From positions 2,340,037-2,404,036 of the forward strand of contig OY282431.1 in NCBI GenBank assembly GCA_958296035.1: a stretch of 64,000 nt of DNA, in the 5' to 3' direction. Made by a program: the position numbers and the translations under genes. The DNA is from Paracoccaceae bacterium. Lineage in GTDB: Bacteria > Pseudomonadota > Alphaproteobacteria > Rhodobacterales > Rhodobacteraceae. Below are positions 17,454-27,189 of this stretch, piece by piece. The notes beneath the pieces are model-generated. The model searched no databases, was not told where the DNA came from, and saw only the letters and a program-made list of their open reading frames with translations. How positions within the stretch are numbered: position 1 is the first letter of the stretch; every line of letters starts with the position of its first letter.

Positions 17454-20400
17454 TCAACTGGCGACCGCAAACAGCGAAGCATTGCCGCCCGCGGCAGTGG
17501 TGTCGACACAGACATGGCGTTCGAGCACACAGTAGTCGGCAACATTCCTTGTCGTCACAAGTGGAACAATTGGGCCCTGCCGTTCTGAAAGCGCTATCCT
17601 GGCCTCTCGCACATCCGCTTCGTCGCTCCACAGTACGACGATGTCAATTCCCCTGAGTTCCGACAAATGGTGGCGTGGCAAAAAGCCGGAATGTGCATTG
17701 TTGCCCGTAGCACCAGCCGCCACCAGGACTGAAGAGCAACCGGCTGCACTGGCAGCCTCCGCCTGCAATTGTGCGTCAGCGGCCCCTGGACCCAGGCATA
17801 GGGCCGTGCCTCTGCCAAATGTGCTCAGGCGATTTGATTCGCCGGTAGGCCCCGGCATCTCCTCGGTTCCGAGCTTGACCGGTTGACCGGCCTGAACACT
17901 GTCAATCAGCGCCTGAACTTCAGCAACTGCAACCTGGAGCGCCTGGGGACACTCCCTTGTGATGACATGTGCCTTGGAAAATCCCTTCACGTATTGTGGT
18001 CCGCCCGCCTTGGGCCCGGTTCCGGACAGCCCCTCGCCACCAAATGGCTGGGAACCGACAACGGCACCGATCTGGTTGCGATTGACGTAAATGTTGCCGA
18101 CCCGAAGCTGACTGACTATCTTCCTGACGCGGGAATCAACCCTTGAATGGACCCCGAACGTCAATCCGAACCCACTGGCATTGATCGTATCAATCACCTC
18201 CTGCAAACGGCCGGACTGGTAGGAAGCGACGTGAAGCACGGGCCCGAACACTTCCTCCTTGACCGCCTCAATTCCGGAAACGGCAATCACCGCCGGGCCG
18301 ACAAACCAGCCGCTTTGTGGAACGGGGCATTGCTTGAGCAATCGGCCCTCTGATGCAGCCTGGTCGACATAGGCCTGTACATATTCGCTTGAGGCCTGAT
18401 CGATCATGGGTCCAATATCCGTGCTGACCTCCCAGGGATCGCCGATTTTCAATTCATCCATGACCCCGAACAGCATCTTCAGAAACGCGTCGTGAATGTC
18501 GGACTGCAGATACAGCACCCGCAACGCCGAACATCGCTGACCGGCAGACTGGAAGGAAGAAATTACAATATCCCGAACAACCTGTTCGGGCAGCGCAGTA
18601 CTGTCCACTATCATTGCATTGAGGCCGCCCGTTTCTGCCACCAGTCGGGCATCATTCTCCATGAACCTTGCCATCGACCGGTTGATTGACACCGCAGTTT
18701 CAGTCGATCCGGTGAAGGCAACAGCAGAAATACGCGGATCGGAAACAAGCTTGTTGCCAACGATTGATCCCTTGCCAGGAAACAACTGCAGCGCATTTTT
18801 CGGAACACCTGCAGCATGCAGCTTTTCGACCGCCAATGTAGCGATCAGCGGGGTTTGGCCTGCCGGTTTTGCCAGCACACTATTGCCGGCCGCTAGAGCG
18901 CCAGCAATCTGACCCGTGAAGATTGCGAGAGGAAAATTCCAGGGTGAAATACAGGCAACGAGACCGGCGGGGCGCAACCCCTTTTGGCGTGTGGCTTCAG
19001 TGGCGTAGTAGCGCAGGAAGTCAACCGCTTCTCGAAGTTCGGCGATGGCATCCGAAAGGGACTTTCCTGCCTCACGGCAAAGCAGGGCGAATATCTCCCC
19101 GGATGCCTCCTCGAAGAGGTCCGAAGCTCTGACAAGCACATCAGCGCGCTCCTGTGCCGGTACGTTCCATACTCGGGCACGCTGCAGGCCTTCTTCTACG
19201 TCCGCAACCGATGCCAACCATGCCTCCCCCACTGCCGTGGATGGGCTTTGTGGCTCGCTTACCCTCTGCCGGGAAGGTGTTCCGTCTTCAGTTCTGTATT
19301 CTTTGCTGGTCCAGGTGGATGTCTGGAATGGCAGCCGTGTTTCCTCAAGTTGTCGCAACACCGCTGAATCATGGAGATCCCAGCCTCTGGAATTGCGCCG
19401 CTCATGTCCAAACAGGTTCCGTGGATGTGCGATGTGCTGAATATTGCTGGCCCGGGCCTCGGCGAGTGTGTTGTAGGGATCGGCAGAAATCTCTCCCACA
19501 TCGAGGCTCGAGTTGGCGATCTGATTGACAAACGAACTGTTGGCACCGTTTTCGAGCATGCGGCGAGCCAGGTAAGGAAGAAGTTCACGGTATTCTCCGA
19601 CCGGCGCGTAGATCCTGCAGCGGGTTCCCCCGCGAGCAAGAATCTTGTCATGAAGTGCCTTCCCCATCCCGTGAATTCGCTGAAACTCGAACGCCTGACC
19701 GTCTTCGGCCATATCCAGAACCGCTGACACCGTATGGGCGTTATGGCCTGCGAACTGGGAGTAAATCCGGTCATTCATAGTCAGCAACTGGCGGGCACAA
19801 CACAGGTATGCAACGTCAGTCTCCGACTTGTGTGTATAGACCGGAAAATCCTCAAGACCCTCAACCTGGGCCCTCTTGATCTCGGTGTCCCAGTAGGCAC
19901 CCTTGACCAGACGGATCATGATCTTGCGATCCAGCTCGCATGCCAGCGCGTAGAGCCAATCGATAACGAAGGGAGCGGCCTTGCCATATGCCTGTACGAC
20001 AATTCCGAATCCGTCCCACCCCCTGAGTTCATCGTCGCGCAGAACGGCCTCGATAACCTCTAGCGAAATCTCCAGACGGTCAGCCTCCTCGGCATCGATG
20101 TTCATTCCGATATTGGCGTCCCTGGACAGACGGGCCAGGACCCGAACTCGTTCTGTCAGTTCTGCCAATACTCGCTGGCGCTGATTCAGTTCGTATCTCG
20201 GATGAAGCGCCGAAAGCTTGATAGATATGCCATTGTTGTCCCGGAAATCCGCAGATTTGCACCCTGCAGCCACACCCTGGATCGATTGCTTGTAGGCATC
20301 GAAGAAGAATTCAGCATCATCTTCGGTTATGGCCGCCTCGCCCAGCATGTCGAAGGAAAAACAGTTTCCTGCCCTTTCCGCCGGTCGGGCGCGGCGCAGT

Positions 20401-20942
20401 GCCTGACCAATTGTCCTGCCAAGAACGAACCGACCGGCCAGAATTGCTGTTGCCTTTCGCGCGCCAGCGCGGATCGCAGACGTACTGGCACGGCGCAGCA
20501 TACCATGAAGCCTGGCCCTGATTCCGGCACCCTGTTCCTGCGACAGGCAGAACGCCGTGACGTGCAGCGCCAACGTGGCTGCGTTGACGAGTCTGGATGA
20601 CGATTTTCCGCGGTGTTGCTTCCAGTCGACGGGTACAAGCTTGTCAGCGATAAGGGCGTCCATGGTTGCTGCGTCGGGTACGCGAATCAACGCCTCGGCA
20701 ATTCGCAACAATGCCAGACCTTCCTCAGTACCCAGGCCGTACTCGACGAGCATGCTCTCCAACACATTGGGCTTGACGGAACTCCGAATGTCTGTGACCA
20801 ACTTCTCTGCAGCACTGCATATCCTGGCCCGGCCATCTTCGCTGAGTCCGTACGCCTCATGAAGCGGGTCGAGCGTTACGTTACTTCCCTTGGTTCGCGC
20901 TTCGAGGAAGGCATCAATAAGAGCTGCGCGTTCGTCACTCAC
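17454..20942 (-). CDS. putA: Bifunctional proline dehydrogenase / L-glutamate-gamma-semialdehyde dehydrogenase (PutA)
   Basis: A 1162-residue PutA that oxidises proline to glutamate. The proline dehydrogenase barrel (about 170-470) shows ISIKLSALHPRYE, RLVKGAYWDTEIKRAQ and YTHKSETDVAYLCCARQ. The aldehyde dehydrogenase part (about 560-1000) shows ISPWNFPLAIFTGQIAGALA, AFTGSTETA, the AETGGLNAMIVD glutamate and the catalytic cysteine in SAGQRCSALR. The C-terminal tail ends in CVDTTAAGGNASLFAVAS, as in other PutA proteins. No N-terminal ribbon-helix-helix is evident, so it should not repress its own gene. The start is GTG 20942 in a GTGA overlap with the upstream hydantoinase gene, so it is translated as the last gene of the Hyu operon rather than alone with putP. 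Confidence 0.95.
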   Translation of the reverse strand: MSDERAALIDAFLEARTKGSNVTLDPLHEAYGLSEDGRARICSAAEKLVTDIRSSVKPNVLESMLVEYGLGTEEGLALLRIAEALIRVPDAATMDALIADKLVPVDWKQHRGKSSSRLVNAATLALHVTAFCLSQEQGAGIRARLHGMLRRASTSAIRAGARKATAILAGRFVLGRTIGQALRRARPAERAGNCFSFDMLGEAAITEDDAEFFFDAYKQSIQGVAAGCKSADFRDNNGISIKLSALHPRYELNQRQRVLAELTERVRVLARLSRDANIGMNIDAEEADRLEISLEVIEAVLRDDELRGWDGFGIVVQAYGKAAPFVIDWLYALACELDRKIMIRLVKGAYWDTEIKRAQVEGLEDFPVYTHKSETDVAYLCCARQLLTMNDRIYSQFAGHNAHTVSAVLDMAEDGQAFEFQRIHGMGKALHDKILARGGTRCRIYAPVGEYRELLPYLARRMLENGANSSFVNQIANSSLDVGEISADPYNTLAEARASNIQHIAHPRNLFGHERRNSRGWDLHDSAVLRQLEETRLPFQTSTWTSKEYRTEDGTPSRQRVSEPQSPSTAVGEAWLASVADVEEGLQRARVWNVPAQERADVLVRASDLFEEASGEIFALLCREAGKSLSDAIAELREAVDFLRYYATEATRQKGLRPAGLVACISPWNFPLAIFTGQIAGALAAGNSVLAKPAGQTPLIATLAVEKLHAAGVPKNALQLFPGKGSIVGNKLVSDPRISAVAFTGSTETAVSINRSMARFMENDARLVAETGGLNAMIVDSTALPEQVVRDIVISSFQSAGQRCSALRVLYLQSDIHDAFLKMLFGVMDELKIGDPWEVSTDIGPMIDQASSEYVQAYVDQAASEGRLLKQCPVPQSGWFVGPAVIAVSGIEAVKEEVFGPVLHVASYQSGRLQEVIDTINASGFGLTFGVHSRVDSRVRKIVSQLRVGNIYVNRNQIGAVVGSQPFGGEGLSGTGPKAGGPQYVKGFSKAHVITRECPQALQVAVAEVQALIDSVQAGQPVKLGTEEMPGPTGESNRLSTFGRGTALCLGPGAADAQLQAEAASAAGCSSVLVAAGATGNNAHSGFLPRHHLSELRGIDIVVLWSDEADVREARIALSERQGPIVPLVTTRNVADYCVLERHVCVDTTAAGGNASLFAVAS

Positions 20943-22531
20943 TCTCGAACTCCTCCATTCTCGCGGCTGGCAGATGGGCCTTTGCCCCAGCCGCCCCCGC
21001 CTGCTGTTTCAATAACAATATCATCGCCGGCGTCGACTTCGAGATCGCTAACATAACCAAACCGTTCCATTCCACCATCTCGGCGAACGACCGACAGGGA
21101 GTTCTTGCCGCCCTGGCTACCCCCATTGGATCCCCAGACCCTGGTCTTGTTGTGGCTGAGACCCACCGCTACCAAGACTTTCGAACGAGGCCGGTAGCAG
21201 ATAGACAAGCCTGCTCCACCGTCGTGCCTGCCTCTCCCGACAGCGGTGTTGAGACGCTTCCATCCGACCTCTATACCATACCGAGCCTCGCATATCTCGA
21301 CCGGGCAGTTGAATGTTTCGCCATGGTTCGAGGAAAACATGCAATGCAAGCCGGGCCGACTTCTGGTTGCACCCCAGCCACCCATCTGCGGCTCCACCAT
21401 TGTAAAGTCGCGTCCCGTGTCTGGATGGCGTCCGGCAATGACTGTCCCGCATATCGAGGCAAAATGACCGGCAGGAAGTTGCTCCGGAATATGTTTGGCC
21501 AGACAGCGCCACAACATGTCGAAGAGTCTGATCCGGGTCTCAAAGTAGTAGCCATGGGGAGCGCTTCCAATGGCATGGAAAATTGTTCCGGGCTCGGTTA
21601 GCACTTCCAGAGGAGCAAATGAACCTTCGTTTGCAAACAGCTGGGGATCGGTCACCGCCTTGAATATCATTTGGGCCGAGATTACCGCACCATCCCTGCT
21701 GGTATTGTAGGGACCAGCCTTCTGTGCCGGGTTGTCCCGCAGATCAACCTGGAATCGATCGTCGCCTATCGTGATGCCTGCGTGCCAGACCTCGCCATCA
21801 TCCTGTTCCATGTCGATGGAATATGAACCCTTCGGCAGTTTTTTCAGCCCATCGGCAGCGCGTCTCCTGCCCTCGGTGAACAGTTCTGCGATTGCGCATT
21901 CGAATTCTTCCAGCCCGTAGGTATCGACCAGACGACTGATACGCGCTGTCGCCCTGCGACAGGCTGCGATCTGTGCCCAGAGATCTCCGCGGGCAAAGTC
22001 TGGCAACCGGGAGTTGGCGAAGATAATCTCAAGAACAGGCGTGACCGGCTCACCTCCGGCGAACAGCCGGACCGCCGGAAGCCGAAGGCCCTCCTGAAAG
22101 ATCTCGCTGGCGCGCGTCGACATCGAACCTGGCGTAATGCCGCCAATGTCGCTCCAGTGGGCAATCGTGGCCGACCATGCCAGACAACGACCATTCCAGA
22201 ATACCGGCATTGCGATCACGACATCGCTCAGATGGGTGACGCCACCATAGTTTGGATCGTTGGTGACAAACATGTCTCCTTCGACCAGACTGTCCGTACC
22301 GTGCAATTCGATGATGCGCTTTACTGACTTGTCGAGCACGCCGACAAAGGTCGGAATACCGGCACCGGATCCAAGAAGCCGACCGTCAGCATCCGTGATT
22401 CCGGTTCCCACGTCGAGCACCTCGTGAATGATTGGGCTCATCGCCGTCTTGCGCAAGAACAGGAACATTTCGTCGGAGGCCGCCGCTATTCCGGCCTGGA
22501 TAACGGTACGGCTGATCCTGTCGCCGGTCAT
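20939..22531 (-). CDS. Hydantoinase B/oxoprolinase-family protein (second HyuB)
   Basis: A 530-residue HyuB-type subunit: MSPIIHEVLDVGTGITDADG, GAGIPTFVGVLDKSVK, FVTNDPNYGGVTHLSDV, DIGGITPGSM, LRDNPAQKAGPYNTSRDG, PQMGGWGATRSRPG and the glycine-rich tail IETAGGGGWG. HyuB works with HyuA in ATP-dependent opening of cyclic amides (N-methylhydantoin, 5-oxoproline). It is clearly paralogous to the 559-residue HyuB at 23.4-25.1 kb, giving two B subunits for one A subunit. The ATG 22531 lies just after the racemase stop; its stop overlaps putA. Confidence 0.9.
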   Translation of the reverse strand: MTGDRISRTVIQAGIAAASDEMFLFLRKTAMSPIIHEVLDVGTGITDADGRLLGSGAGIPTFVGVLDKSVKRIIELHGTDSLVEGDMFVTNDPNYGGVTHLSDVVIAMPVFWNGRCLAWSATIAHWSDIGGITPGSMSTRASEIFQEGLRLPAVRLFAGGEPVTPVLEIIFANSRLPDFARGDLWAQIAACRRATARISRLVDTYGLEEFECAIAELFTEGRRRAADGLKKLPKGSYSIDMEQDDGEVWHAGITIGDDRFQVDLRDNPAQKAGPYNTSRDGAVISAQMIFKAVTDPQLFANEGSFAPLEVLTEPGTIFHAIGSAPHGYYFETRIRLFDMLWRCLAKHIPEQLPAGHFASICGTVIAGRHPDTGRDFTMVEPQMGGWGATRSRPGLHCMFSSNHGETFNCPVEICEARYGIEVGWKRLNTAVGRGRHDGGAGLSICYRPRSKVLVAVGLSHNKTRVWGSNGGSQGGKNSLSVVRRDGGMERFGYVSDLEVDAGDDIVIETAGGGGWGKGPSASRENGGVRE

Positions 22532-22539
22532 CGGTTTTT

Positions 22540-23349
22540 TCAGTCAGGCGAGACAATCAGGCGATTGCCGAAAATACCAGCGTCGTCAAAAACACCCAGT
22601 TGCGCAATTTCCTCTTCCGGTGGTGCTTCGCAAGACCAGACCCGACTCGGAACCCAGCCGCACTGGCGTTTCAGGATAGCCCCGTATTCGGCGCGCTTGA
22701 ACGCTGCTATTGATGGGTCAATAACCGGCACACCGAGTTGCCGCGACATCTGCCTGAAGAAGCCGATCTCGAGTGTGCAGCCGAGGATCAATGCCTCCGC
22801 ATAATCCTCCTCGACAGCCCTGCGGCCAGCTTCACACAACAAGTCGTTGGATCGCGCATGGTCTTGCTGGAACTCGGTAACGCCGAGCCCGACATGGTAG
22901 AATCCCGTCAGATTCTTGCCCTGACCATTGTCGTGCACGGTTGCGTTCATCTGATTGACCCACTTGCGACGGCCGACAATTATGCCAAAGCGATTGGCCA
23001 GGCTTGTGGCAATCTCGAGAGCCGCCACACAGGGGGCCGTGACGATCATCTCGCCCGAAATCTCGCGGGCATCTTCAAGTGCCGTGTCGTAGAAACAGCC
23101 GATTGCCAGTGCGTCGAAGCCCTCCTTCTGGGCAGCGCGGGTGGCCAGGATGATACCCGCAGTGACCATCGCCTCATAGGATCGATATTCGATATGCTTG
23201 AAGGCACCTTCCGCCGACCGCAGTGATGTGATGTGCACTTCAGTGTCGGGAAGTTTGTGCTCGCGAACCATATCCGCAAACACCTTGTCGTATTCCGCTG
23301 TACCGAGCGGGTTCAAATACATGACCTTGGTAGAAATTCTGTCGCTCAT
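22540..23349 (-). CDS. Aspartate/glutamate/hydantoin racemase-family protein
   Basis: A 269-residue protein with the two-cysteine arrangement of PLP-independent racemases: C85 in AIGCFYDTALEDA and C191 in ILGCTLEIGFF. The fold pattern matches hydantoin racemase (HyuE) and related maleate isomerase-like proteins. ATG 23349 has GGAGA a few bases upstream. Set between two HyuB genes, it most likely epimerises the cyclic substrate or its opened product so both enantiomers can be used. The exact substrate is unknown. Confidence 0.85.
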   Translation of the reverse strand: MSDRISTKVMYLNPLGTAEYDKVFADMVREHKLPDTEVHITSLRSAEGAFKHIEYRSYEAMVTAGIILATRAAQKEGFDALAIGCFYDTALEDAREISGEMIVTAPCVAALEIATSLANRFGIIVGRRKWVNQMNATVHDNGQGKNLTGFYHVGLGVTEFQQDHARSNDLLCEAGRRAVEEDYAEALILGCTLEIGFFRQMSRQLGVPVIDPSIAAFKRAEYGAILKRQCGWVPSRVWSCEAPPEEEIAQLGVFDDAGIFGNRLIVSPD

Positions 23350-23422
23350 TGGCTTCTCCGACCCGTCTGGTGGTCTTCACAGTCTAGTGTGTTCGAGTCC
23401 GGGTTTCGAACCGTTTGAATCC

Positions 23423-25102
23423 TCAGTTGGAAGTTTCCTGACATTCGACGCCAAAAACCTCGCGCGCCCGTTGTGCCGAGATCAACCCGTTCCTGACATC
23501 TTCGCGGACCAGAGCCGCGTCCCGCTCGCGCGGATCGCCCAACCCGCCACCTATGCCGGTATAGACGCGGATTACATCGTCGGTCGTCGTGGCCAGGCCC
23601 GAGACTTCCGAGTACCTGGTCCTCTCGCCGGAATGCGAAATGAACTCGATGTAGTTCGGGGATCCATCGCGCCCCCCATGCAGCCCCCAGGGAGGAATCC
23701 TGGAGCGCGTGTAGGCGACTGTCACGAATCCCTCCTTGGAGCGCACCCGATAGTCAAGGACAATTCCCCGGCCTCCCTGATGCCTGCCTTCGCCACCCGG
23801 TTGCGTGTTCAGGGCCATCTGATCGACAATCAGCCCGTTGCGCGCTTCATTGACCTCGGCAGGACAGTTGTAGGTTTCACCGTGAAAGCCACAGAACATG
23901 GCCGTATTGCCGTCGCCGGACAAACTGGCGCCCCAGCCACCCAACTGTGGTTCGATTACCGTATACTGGCGCCCGGTATCCGGATGGATGCCGCCGATGA
24001 AGGTTCCGCAGACCGATGCGAAATGTCCAGCCGCCAGCCGCTCCGGCATGTGGGCAGCCAGGCATCGCCACATCAGGTCGTAGGCCCTCAGTTCGAGCTC
24101 ATAGTAGTATCCGAGGGCGGCCGGCTCCCTGGCCTGGAACGCAGATCCCTCACAGGTCAACAGCTCCAGAGGCCGGAACGAGCCACCATTGGCAGGCGAA
24201 TACGGACTGGTGAGCGATTTGAAGATCATCTGGGCGGCAACCATGACCCCGTCACGGCTGGTGTTAAGCGGGCCACGCATCTGTTCCGGATTGTCGCGAA
24301 GATCAACCGTGAAGCGATCTTCGGATATGGTGATCTTGACGTTGTAGATCAGTCCGTTGTCCTGCTCCTCGGAAAGTTCGAACTTGCCTTGTGGCAGTTT
24401 TGCCAACTCGCGCAAGGACGCCTGCTCGCCAAATTCCATGAAGGATTCAATGGCTGCAAGAAATGTTGCGGTTCCGTATCTTTCGGCCAGTGCAACAAGC
24501 CTCCGGCTGCCAACCCGGACCGACGCGATTGCTGCCCAAAGATCACCCTCAAGCACTTCGGGCATGCGCGAATTGACCTTGATGATCTCCATCACCGGGG
24601 CAATGGGCTCGCCCCTGGATATGATCTTTATGGCTGGCAGTCGAAGGCCTTCCTGGAAGATTACGGTTGCATCTCCGCTCATCGAACCTGGCGCCATTCC
24701 TCCCACGTCCGAATGATGTGCAATGTTACCTGTCCAGGCGATGAGTTCGTCGCCAACGAAAACCGGCATGATCACGACAATGTCATTCAGATGGGTTACA
24801 CCGCCATAGTAGGGATCGTTCGTTGCAAATACGTCGCCTGGCCCGACATCTCCCGGCGCGTTGAATTTGTCGATGATCACTTTGGTAGACTTGTCGAGCA
24901 CCCCGATGAAGGCAGGAATCCCGGCTCCTGACGAAGCCAGTTCCCCTTTGGGGTCCATTATACCGGTCCCCATGTCCAGCACCTCGTAGATGATCGAGCT
25001 CATTGCTGTCTTGCGCATGGCAGCGAACATTTCATCGGCTGCCGCCTGCAACGAATTCTGGATTATTTCGAGTGTGATAGGGTCGTTTGTCTTCGCCACC
25101 AT
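23423..25102 (-). CDS. Hydantoinase B/oxoprolinase-family protein (HyuB)
   Basis: A 559-residue HyuB subunit with SSIIYEVLDMGTGIMDPKGE, FATNDPYYGGVTHLNDI, DVGGMAPGSMSGDATVIFQEG, LRDNPEQMRGPLNTSRDG, EPQLGGWGASLSGDGN and GGIGGGLGDPRERD. It lies directly after hyuA (11-nt gap) and is the natural partner of that subunit. GGGAGTGAC precedes ATG 25102. The C-terminal region ISAQRAREVFGVE resembles the usual ending of this family. Confidence 0.92.
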   Translation of the reverse strand: MVAKTNDPITLEIIQNSLQAAADEMFAAMRKTAMSSIIYEVLDMGTGIMDPKGELASSGAGIPAFIGVLDKSTKVIIDKFNAPGDVGPGDVFATNDPYYGGVTHLNDIVVIMPVFVGDELIAWTGNIAHHSDVGGMAPGSMSGDATVIFQEGLRLPAIKIISRGEPIAPVMEIIKVNSRMPEVLEGDLWAAIASVRVGSRRLVALAERYGTATFLAAIESFMEFGEQASLRELAKLPQGKFELSEEQDNGLIYNVKITISEDRFTVDLRDNPEQMRGPLNTSRDGVMVAAQMIFKSLTSPYSPANGGSFRPLELLTCEGSAFQAREPAALGYYYELELRAYDLMWRCLAAHMPERLAAGHFASVCGTFIGGIHPDTGRQYTVIEPQLGGWGASLSGDGNTAMFCGFHGETYNCPAEVNEARNGLIVDQMALNTQPGGEGRHQGGRGIVLDYRVRSKEGFVTVAYTRSRIPPWGLHGGRDGSPNYIEFISHSGERTRYSEVSGLATTTDDVIRVYTGIGGGLGDPRERDAALVREDVRNGLISAQRAREVFGVECQETSN

Positions 25103-25113
25103 GATGTCACTCC

Positions 25114-27189
25114 CTATGGCTGGATTTCGATGACGATATTGCGATAGCCGTCCACTTCAACCCGATTGCCGGGATGAACGACCACGGTCATGCCGGGGTC
25201 CTCGATGATTGCCGGGCCGACGAGCGTCATGCCGGGCTCCAGTTCGGGCCCCTGATAGATGCAGGACTCAAGGACACCTTCCAGCGCGAAGTCGACCGGA
25301 CGCGTGGCCTTTATGGCAGCGCTTGAATCGCTGTCCCCCAGTGCACTTTCCCTGACGTCCAGCTTGCCGACCTGAGCCGTAGCCACGACGTGGATGCCGA
25401 CCATTTCGACCGGAGCGTCCAGTCGGTAGGTATATTCGCGCTGGTAGGCCGTCTGGAAGGTCTCGCGGATTTCAGCGATGCGACCCGGCCTGACCGGCTC
25501 GGAACCAAGATCGATTTCGGTAGTGTGTTCCTGGTTCTGGTAGCGGAACTGTCCGAAGCGCTTGAACGAAATCTCTTCGGGAATCACTCCCTCCGATTCA
25601 AACTGCTGGCGCGCCCCGGACTCGACCCGGACCAGCTGGTCTTCGATGCGGGCGGCGTTGTCCTCATCCAGATCCATCAGCCGTGTCACGAAAAAATCGC
25701 GACGGAGATCTGACATTATCATTCCCCAGGCCGAGAACACCGGTGCGTTGGCCGGGACCACAACCCGTGAAACGCCGAGTTCCTGGGCCAGGGCAACAGC
25801 ATGCATGGCACCACCACCGCCAAACGCAATCAGCGTGAAGTCGCGCGGGTCGAAGCCTCGATTGAGCGAAACAAGCTTGAGAGCATTGACCATGTTGTTG
25901 TTGGCGATACGCACGACGCCGCGGGCGGCTTCGTCGGGCCCGACGCCGAGCCGATTGCCAATCTTTCGGATAGCGCGCTCGACAGCATCCATGTCGGCAT
26001 CAATCTCGCCGCCGAAGAAGTAGTCCGGATTGAGTCTGCCCAGCCACAGGTTGGCGTCGGTTGCGGTTGCCTCTGTTCCGCCGAGGCCGTAGGCAGCCGG
26101 TCCAGGTTGGGCACCGGCCGATTGTGGTCCAACGTGCAGCTTGCCGAATTCGTCCACCCAAGCAATCGATCCACCACCATTTCCGATTTCAACCAGATCA
26201 ACGACCGGCACCATGACCGGGTAGCCGGCGGATTTCTTGTCGCGTTCGATCCAGTAATCGGTAATGATCTTGACGTTTCCATCTTCGATGAGCGAACATT
26301 TTGCTGTCGTTCCCCCGATATCGAGTGCGATGATATCACGATAACCTGTTAACTTGCCAAGTTCGGCTGCGCCCCATATTCCCGAAGCCGGTCCCGACTC
26401 AATCATCGTAATCGGTGTGCGAGCAACCGCCTGAAGGGAATCCACGCCGCAATTTGATTGCATGACATACGGGCTGCCGGAAAAGCCCTTGTTGTTGAGG
26501 CCGTTGTTGAGGCCCAGGAGATATTTCTCGGCTACCGGCTGGACATAGGCGGACAACACGGTTGTATTGGTCCGCTCGTACTCCCTCCACTGGCGGGCGA
26601 TTGCGTGCGACGATACAACCGGCACCTCGGGCCAGAGCCGTCTGACTTCGGCCTCGACCGCCTCTTCGTGGGACATGTTGGCGTAGGAATGAATAAGGCA
26701 GATCGCTACTGCCTGGACATCTTTCCGTCTGAAATCCTCAATAATTTCTGGCAGCGGAGCAAGGTCGAGTGGGCGCATCAGGGCACCGAGATAGCTCATG
26801 CGACCGGGAACTTCCCTGCGCAGGTGGCGCGGCACAAATGGTGGCGGTTTGACATAGTGCAGGTTGAAGAAATCGGGCCGATTGCCACGGGCGATTTCAA
26901 GCGTGTCCCTGAAGCCCTCGGTGGCAATCAATCCAACCCGTACGCCCTTGCGTTCAGTCAGGGCGTTGATCACAACAGTCGTGCCGTGGGCCAGGAAATC
27001 GACGTCGGTCAAGTCGATTTCGGCCTTGTCGATGACCTGCAATACGCCGGTTTCATAGTCTGGCGGTGTTGTTGCGACCTTTGCTGTCCTGACCTCGGAC
27101 TTGCCAGATGCCGGATTGAAGTCAAAGCTTACAAGATCGGTAAATGTACCTCCGACATCGGTGGCAATGCGCGTGATCTTCCTAACCAC
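25114..27189 (-). CDS. Hydantoinase A/oxoprolinase-family protein (HyuA)
   Basis: A 691-residue ATP-dependent subunit. The N-terminal Hydant_A_N domain opens with RIATDVGGTFTDLVSFDF, an ASKHA-type phosphate loop; ALDIGGTTAKCSLIEDG begins the second ATPase half, and FGGGGAMHAVALAQELG gives the adenosine motif. A C-terminal hydantoinase domain follows. With HyuB it couples ATP hydrolysis to ring opening of hydantoins or 5-oxoproline. The start is GTG 27189, with GGGAGGG 8 nt upstream; an in-frame upstream extension to 27237 overlaps the GAF gene. The stop of the GAF gene and this GTG share one base, showing tight coupling. Confidence 0.93.
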   Translation of the reverse strand: MVRKITRIATDVGGTFTDLVSFDFNPASGKSEVRTAKVATTPPDYETGVLQVIDKAEIDLTDVDFLAHGTTVVINALTERKGVRVGLIATEGFRDTLEIARGNRPDFFNLHYVKPPPFVPRHLRREVPGRMSYLGALMRPLDLAPLPEIIEDFRRKDVQAVAICLIHSYANMSHEEAVEAEVRRLWPEVPVVSSHAIARQWREYERTNTTVLSAYVQPVAEKYLLGLNNGLNNKGFSGSPYVMQSNCGVDSLQAVARTPITMIESGPASGIWGAAELGKLTGYRDIIALDIGGTTAKCSLIEDGNVKIITDYWIERDKKSAGYPVMVPVVDLVEIGNGGGSIAWVDEFGKLHVGPQSAGAQPGPAAYGLGGTEATATDANLWLGRLNPDYFFGGEIDADMDAVERAIRKIGNRLGVGPDEAARGVVRIANNNMVNALKLVSLNRGFDPRDFTLIAFGGGGAMHAVALAQELGVSRVVVPANAPVFSAWGMIMSDLRRDFFVTRLMDLDEDNAARIEDQLVRVESGARQQFESEGVIPEEISFKRFGQFRYQNQEHTTEIDLGSEPVRPGRIAEIRETFQTAYQREYTYRLDAPVEMVGIHVVATAQVGKLDVRESALGDSDSSAAIKATRPVDFALEGVLESCIYQGPELEPGMTLVGPAIIEDPGMTVVVHPGNRVEVDGYRNIVIEIQP